Shown: positions 60,394-64,000 of the stretch, piece after piece
Layout: each line of letters begins with the position of its first letter
Position numbering within the stretch: position 1 is the first letter of the stretch
Made by a program: the position numbers and the translations under genes
NCBI RefSeq assembly: GCF_003610405.1
Contig: NZ_RAQC01000002.1
Span: 620,001 to 684,000 of the forward strand
Reading direction: 5' to 3'
Source: Microbacterium sp. AG238
GTDB lineage: Bacteria; Actinomycetota; Actinomycetes; Actinomycetales; Microbacteriaceae
DNA length: 64,000 nt
Notes under the pieces: generated by a model
The model's input: only the letters and a program-made list of their open reading frames with translations
Told to the model about the DNA's origin: nothing
Databases searched by the model: none

Positions 60394-61308
60394 ATGAGCG
60401 CGACCACTTCGCACCCCCACCTCGCCGGCCGGACGATCGTCGTGGTCGGCGCGTCCAGCGGGATCGGTCGCGCCGTCGCGCTGCGGGCGGCCGCGGCCGG
60501 GGCGAGCATCGTCGTCTTCTCGCGCCGCGCGGACGCGCTGGATGACCTCGCCCGACGCATCCGGGAGCGCGGCGGTCGGGCGCACGTCGTGCCCGGCGAT
60601 GTCGGCAGCACCGATGATCTCGAGCGCCTCGCCGGCGAGGCGGAGCAGATGTTCGGGCCGATCGATGTCTGGGTCGGCAATGCCGGGGTCGCCACGATCG
60701 GGCCGTTCTGGGAGGCACCCCTCGACGAGCACCTCCGCATCGTCGACACCAACCTCGCCGGGGTGATGCGCGGGATGCATGTCGCACTCCGCCGGTTCGT
60801 CGCGCGAGGAAGCGGCGTCATCGTCAATACCGCGTCGGTCGAGAGCGTTGTCCCGCTGGCGTCCCAGGCGTCGTATGCCGCGACGAAGGCCGGCGTTCTC
60901 TCGCTCACCCGCGCAGTGCGCCAGGAGTTGCGGCTCGCGGGGGTCGACGGCGTCGCGGTGACGGCGGTGCTGCCCTGGGCCGTCCGCACACCGTTCTGGC
61001 GCCATGCGGGCAACCACGCCGGCCGAGCGCTGCGACTGCCGCTGATGGATGAGCCCGAGGTCGTCGCAGACGCGATCCTGCGGGCCGCGGTCGTTCCGCG
61101 CGAGCGGGTCGCGGTCGGCTGGAAGGCGCGGGCGGCCCTCGCGGGGTACCGCATCGCACCGGGCCTGACGACGCGATCGGCCGCCGACCTCGTCCAGGCC
61201 TGCCTGCGACATGGTGCCGAGGCGGCACCGAGCTCGGGCGCGGTCCACCGGAGTCTCGACGATCCCGCGACCGCTGCCGAGACGCCGCGGTCGCCTCGAT
61301 CGCCCTAG
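60394..61308 (+). CDS. short-chain dehydrogenase/reductase
   Basis: 304 residues. Cofactor motif VVGASSGIGRA (TGxxxGxG type) near residue 18, NAG at VGNAGVATIG, active-site Ser in VNTASVESVV and YxxxK as SYAATK. A C-terminal extension with PFWRHAGNHAGRALRLP is typical of the group that includes SDR-family oxidoreductases near stress genes. The last bases overlap the convergent gene at 61305 by 4 nt. Substrate unknown. Confidence 0.9.
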   Translation: MSATTSHPHLAGRTIVVVGASSGIGRAVALRAAAAGASIVVFSRRADALDDLARRIRERGGRAHVVPGDVGSTDDLERLAGEAEQMFGPIDVWVGNAGVATIGPFWEAPLDEHLRIVDTNLAGVMRGMHVALRRFVARGSGVIVNTASVESVVPLASQASYAATKAGVLSLTRAVRQELRLAGVDGVAVTAVLPWAVRTPFWRHAGNHAGRALRLPLMDEPEVVADAILRAAVVPRERVAVGWKARAALAGYRIAPGLTTRSAADLVQACLRHGAEAAPSSGAVHRSLDDPATAAETPRSPRSP

Positions 61309-61895
61309 CCGCGCCCGAATGCGCGGCGTGCGCCACGGATGACGATCCATCCCGCGAGCACCCACGGACCCGCGACGAGGATGGGGTCGAGCCACGTGTG
61401 GCGCTGGTCGATGCGTCCGCGCCCGAACCGCGACCGGATCGGATGTCGCCGCGCTTCGCTCAGGACGCCGGTCTCGGTGATCGGGTTGTCGGGCCGCGTC
61501 GTCGCGAACGAACGCACGTGAGCGCCGATGGCCTCGACCCGGTCGCCCGCCACGAGCAGTAGCCAGTGCGCGGCACGCCCCTCGCTGAAGCGCGCGTACG
61601 CCAGCCGGCGGATGCGTCCCGACAGGCCGTGGAGCGGCTGCGCCGTGCCGTACACGGGCGTGAGGAAGGCGTGCTCGATCGAGCGCTCCCGGCCGGGGTC
61701 CGCCGCCTGCCGTGGCGGCATCCCGCGGTCGGCGGCAGCCGGGTCGATCCTCTCGACGGTGCCCGACGGGCGATCCGCGGGGTCGAGGTCGACGCCCCAG
61801 CCCGGAATGCGCGCGCGCAGCGCCGCGCGGTCGGGTGCCGGTCGGGGCACGCTCGCGGTGTACGGGGTCGGGATCTCAGCGGAGTTCGTGCTCAT
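61305..61895 (-). CDS. unknown protein with C-terminal membrane helix
   Basis: 196 residues from ATG 61895 (GGAAGG upstream, inside the dehydrogenase end). The first 70 residues are polar; the middle holds an alpha/beta stretch (AYARFSEGRAAHWLLLVAGD RVEAIGAHVRSF). A single hydrophobic segment near the C-terminus (LDPILVAGPWVLAGWIVI) is followed by RGARRAFGRG. No family recognised. Third gene after catalase and dehydrogenase, 3 nt downstream of the latter. Confidence 0.7.
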   Translation of the reverse strand: MSTNSAEIPTPYTASVPRPAPDRAALRARIPGWGVDLDPADRPSGTVERIDPAAADRGMPPRQAADPGRERSIEHAFLTPVYGTAQPLHGLSGRIRRLAYARFSEGRAAHWLLLVAGDRVEAIGAHVRSFATTRPDNPITETGVLSEARRHPIRSRFGRGRIDQRHTWLDPILVAGPWVLAGWIVIRGARRAFGRG

Positions 61896-61898
61896 GGG

Positions 61899-63047
61899 TC
61901 AGCCTTCCGAGGGGACGACGACGGTCTTCACGCAGTCATCGAGCTTGGACGAGAACATGTGGTATCCCTCGGCGATGTGTTCGAGAGGGATGCGGTGCGT
62001 GATCATGTCGCTCGGTGAGATGTAGCCCGCGCGGATGTGCTCGAACAGCCGCGGCCACTGCCGTTTGACCGGTGCCTGGTTCATGCGCAGCGTCAGTCCC
62101 TTGTTGAGGGCGTCGCCGAACTTCACCGCGCTGAACAGCGGACCGTACGCGCCGATCACCGACACCGATCCGCCTTTGCGTGTTCCGTCGATCGCCCAGT
62201 TCAGAGCGACAGGCGAGCCGCCCTGGAGCTTGAGCTTGGCCGAGGTGACGTGCTGGGTGACGTTGCCGTCCGCCTCCGCGCCGACGGCATCGATGACGAC
62301 ATCGGCACCGAGGTAGTCGGTCATGCGCTTCATCTCCACGACGACGTCGCGGTGCTCCGAGATGTTCACCGTCTCGGCATGGGTGAAATCGCGAGCTTTC
62401 GCCAGACGGTAGTCGAGGTGATCGAACGAGATCACCCGTCCCGCCCCCATGAGCCAGGCCGATTGCGCCGCGGCGAGGCCCACGGGCCCGGCTCCGAGCA
62501 CCATGACGGTGTCGCCTTCGACGATGCTGCCCAGCTGGGCTCCGAAGTAGCCCGTCGCGTAGGCGTCGGTGAGCATGAGAGCATCCTCGTCCGACATCCA
62601 GTCGGGGATGACGGTCGGACCCACGTCGGCGAAGGGGACGCGCACGAGCTCGGCTTGACCGCCGTCGTAGCCGCCCGCCGTGTGCGAGTATCCGTAGATG
62701 CCGCCGACGGCGGTCGCGTTCGCGTTGACGTTGTGGCAATTCGAGAACAGCCCGCGTGCGCAGAAGTAGCACGAGCCGCAGAAGATGTTGAAGGGCACCA
62801 TCACGCGGTCGCCGACGGCGAGGTTCGTCACAGCAGCACCGAGCTGCTCGACGACGCCGATGAACTCGTGGCCGAACGTGTGGCCGATCCGGGTGTCGGG
62901 CATCATGCCGTGGTAAAGGTGCAGATCCGAGCCGCAGATGGCGGCGAGCGTCACCCGCACGATCGCGTCGTGGGGGTGTTCGATCCGCGGATCGGGTTTG
63001 TCTTCGACGCGCACCTTGTATGGTCCGCGATAGGTCATCGCCTTCAT
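61899..63047 (-). CDS. zinc-dependent alcohol dehydrogenase, glutathione-independent formaldehyde dehydrogenase-like
   Basis: 382 residues from ATG 63047 with GGAGAAAGG upstream. Catalytic zinc: ICGSDLHLYHG and GHEFIG; structural zinc loop CGSCYFCARGLFSNC. NAD site GAGPVGLAAAQSAW. The insert NANATAVGGIYGYSHTAGGY DGGQAE is typical of the formaldehyde-dismutase/GSH-independent group. Oxidises small aldehydes or alcohols. Follows the manganese catalase gene on the same strand, consistent with a detoxification operon. Confidence 0.9.
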   Translation of the reverse strand: MKAMTYRGPYKVRVEDKPDPRIEHPHDAIVRVTLAAICGSDLHLYHGMMPDTRIGHTFGHEFIGVVEQLGAAVTNLAVGDRVMVPFNIFCGSCYFCARGLFSNCHNVNANATAVGGIYGYSHTAGGYDGGQAELVRVPFADVGPTVIPDWMSDEDALMLTDAYATGYFGAQLGSIVEGDTVMVLGAGPVGLAAAQSAWLMGAGRVISFDHLDYRLAKARDFTHAETVNISEHRDVVVEMKRMTDYLGADVVIDAVGAEADGNVTQHVTSAKLKLQGGSPVALNWAIDGTRKGGSVSVIGAYGPLFSAVKFGDALNKGLTLRMNQAPVKRQWPRLFEHIRAGYISPSDMITHRIPLEHIAEGYHMFSSKLDDCVKTVVVPSEG

Positions 63048-63114
63048 CGATCGCCTTTCTCCAGGTGTTCGTGCTGTCCTCGTGCCGTGTGTTCGTGCCG
63101 TCGTGCCGCGCGCC

Positions 63115-63188
63115 GATGCAAGGGATCGTCGCCGACACCCCGGCCGGAACGGCATCCGGTCGGGGTGTCGGGCGAGATCCCTTGCATC
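63115..63188 (-). repeat. long hairpin between catalase and dehydrogenase genes
   Basis: GATGCAAGGGATC (63115-63127) pairs with GATCCCTTGCATC (63176-63188), and inside GACACCCCG pairs with CGGGGTGTC, then CCGG with CCGG around an 8-nt loop. Total stem is about 28 bp with short bulges. No U-tract. It may end the catalase transcript or protect its 3' end, or limit expression of the dehydrogenase. Confidence 0.7.
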
Positions 63189-63215
63189 CGGGCACGGCCG
63201 GGTCGCCCGGGGTCG

Positions 63216-64000
63216 TCAGAGCTTGTCGCGGATGACGCCCTCGGCCTTGTCGATGATGTTCGGCTTCGCGTCGGTGCCGTAGAAGCGGGGATCCGGCTGC
63301 GTGGGCGGCGGCATCGGAACCGAGGTGTCGGGCCCGTCGAGGTAGGTGAACTCACCCTTGCCGTCGGGGGTCGGGCCCGACGCCCACGAACCCTCGGCGG
63401 CCGCGGCGCCGTCCGAGAAGTTGATGTACTTGTACGCGTGCTCGCGCGCCTCGTTCGAGAGCGGGAAGTTCGACGGCACGGGGATGTCCTCCACTCCCTC
63501 TTCGCGCAGCTCCTGGGCCGCCCGGATCCACTGGTTCTGGTGCATCGTGTCGCGCGCAAGGAGGAACGAGAGCATGTCCCGGACACCCTTGTCATCGGTC
63601 ATGTGGTAGATCCGCGCGACCTGCAGCCGCCCCTGCATCTCGGCGTTCGCGTTGGCCGTGAAGTCGGCGAGCAGGTTGCCGCTCGCCGTCACGTAGGAGC
63701 CCTGCCACGGGTTGCCGTTCGAGTCGACGGGGCGCACACCCGCACCGGCGACGATCGCGGCCTGCACGTCCATGCCGCCGATCACGGCCCCGAGCACGGG
63801 GTCGGATTTCGCTGCGGCCTCGGACTGCTCGGCCGGAGCCTTCTCGAGCAGCTGCGCGATCATGATCGCGAGCATCTCGACGTGACCGAACTCCTCGGCG
63901 CCGATGCCGTAGAGCAGATCGCGGTACTTGCCGGGAATGTGTGCGTTCCACGCCTGGAACCCGTACTGCATCGCGACGGTGATCTCGCCGTACTGGCCGC
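63216..64000 (-). CDS. manganese catalase, 5' end outside window
   Basis: The reading frame is open from the stop at 63216 to the window end (261 codons visible; family length is near 300). Reading begins with GQYGEITVAMQYGFQAWN-like sequence, matching the family near residue 40. Di-manganese ligands are seen in GAEEFGHVEMLAIM (Glu, His, Glu), and MHQNQWIRAAQELRE carries another His and Glu. The enzyme destroys hydrogen peroxide without heme. The start and promoter lie beyond 64000. Stop 169 nt upstream of the dehydrogenase start, with a hairpin between. Confidence 0.92.
   Translation of the reverse strand, partial: GQYGEITVAMQYGFQAWNAHIPGKYRDLLYGIGAEEFGHVEMLAIMIAQLLEKAPAEQSEAAAKSDPVLGAVIGGMDVQAAIVAGAGVRPVDSNGNPWQGSYVTASGNLLADFTANANAEMQGRLQVARIYHMTDDKGVRDMLSFLLARDTMHQNQWIRAAQELREEGVEDIPVPSNFPLSNEAREHAYKYINFSDGAAAAEGSWASGPTPDGKGEFTYLDGPDTSVPMPPPTQPDPRFYGTDAKPNIIDKAEGVIRDKL

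Noticed and set aside
1..64000. CRISPR arrays, insertion sequences with transposase, rRNA genes
   Set aside because: No regularly spaced repeats, no transposase motifs and no rRNA-like sequence seen on either strand.

Overview
The window is high-GC actinobacterial chromosome, most likely Microbacterium or a close Microbacteriaceae relative. The reasons are the GC-rich codon use, the frequent GGCATCC/GGATGCC octamer-like words, the imuA'-imuB-dnaE2 cassette behind an actinobacterial SOS box, and many genes whose -10-like TANNNT hexamer lies only 5-7 nt before the start codon, the signature of leaderless mRNAs. No taxon marker such as rRNA is present, so the genus is an inference.

Layout. 1-3.0 kb: edge of an integrated element (tyrosine integrase, small ORF, XRE-ImmA peptidase, DUF4411 PIN-like protein cut by the window start). 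3.2-11 kb: chromosomal genes (M23 peptidase, strong terminator, HNH nuclease, TetR with a divergent ABC exporter, CGNR regulator, epoxide hydrolase, lipid kinase). 11.06-16.76 kb: SOS mutasome imuA'-imuB-dnaE2. 16.9-21 kb: GH13 glycosidase, MFS exporter with ArsR regulator, NAD(P)-binding protein. 21.3-25 kb: ABC exporter plus two-component operon. 25.2-27.3 kb: small genes up to tRNA-Arg(CCT).

27.5-40.2 kb is the accessory zone. Directly after the tRNA lies a two-gene cassette, a MazG-like pyrophosphohydrolase overlapping a GIY-YIG/DUF2075 helicase-like protein, which is the best candidate for a poorly described defence system. Then come a second two-component pair, a CPBP protease, an AT-richer secreted protein with an overlapping small acidic partner (toxin/immunity-like), and a duplicated, partly decayed segment: an intact and a start-less S4 gene, with an intact and a frameshifted copy of an unknown gene, flanking two GAF-ANTAR regulators. 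An ABC-F ATPase and a gene remnant close the zone.

40.2-55.1 kb: GntR-membrane protein operon; HTH plus Clp_N-SRPBCC operon behind a palindromic operator; a carboxylesterase; then a carbohydrate uptake locus (lipoprotein binding protein, two permeases, cellulase-like protein, divergent AraC regulator, 1,099-residue DUF5107-TPR protein, polyol-type dehydrogenase). 55.1-64 kb: truncated LysR-type protein, ABC1 kinase, DEAD-box helicase, small acidic protein, DUF1349 protein, SDR, and a stress-type operon of manganese catalase (cut by the window end), formaldehyde-dehydrogenase-like enzyme and an unknown membrane protein.
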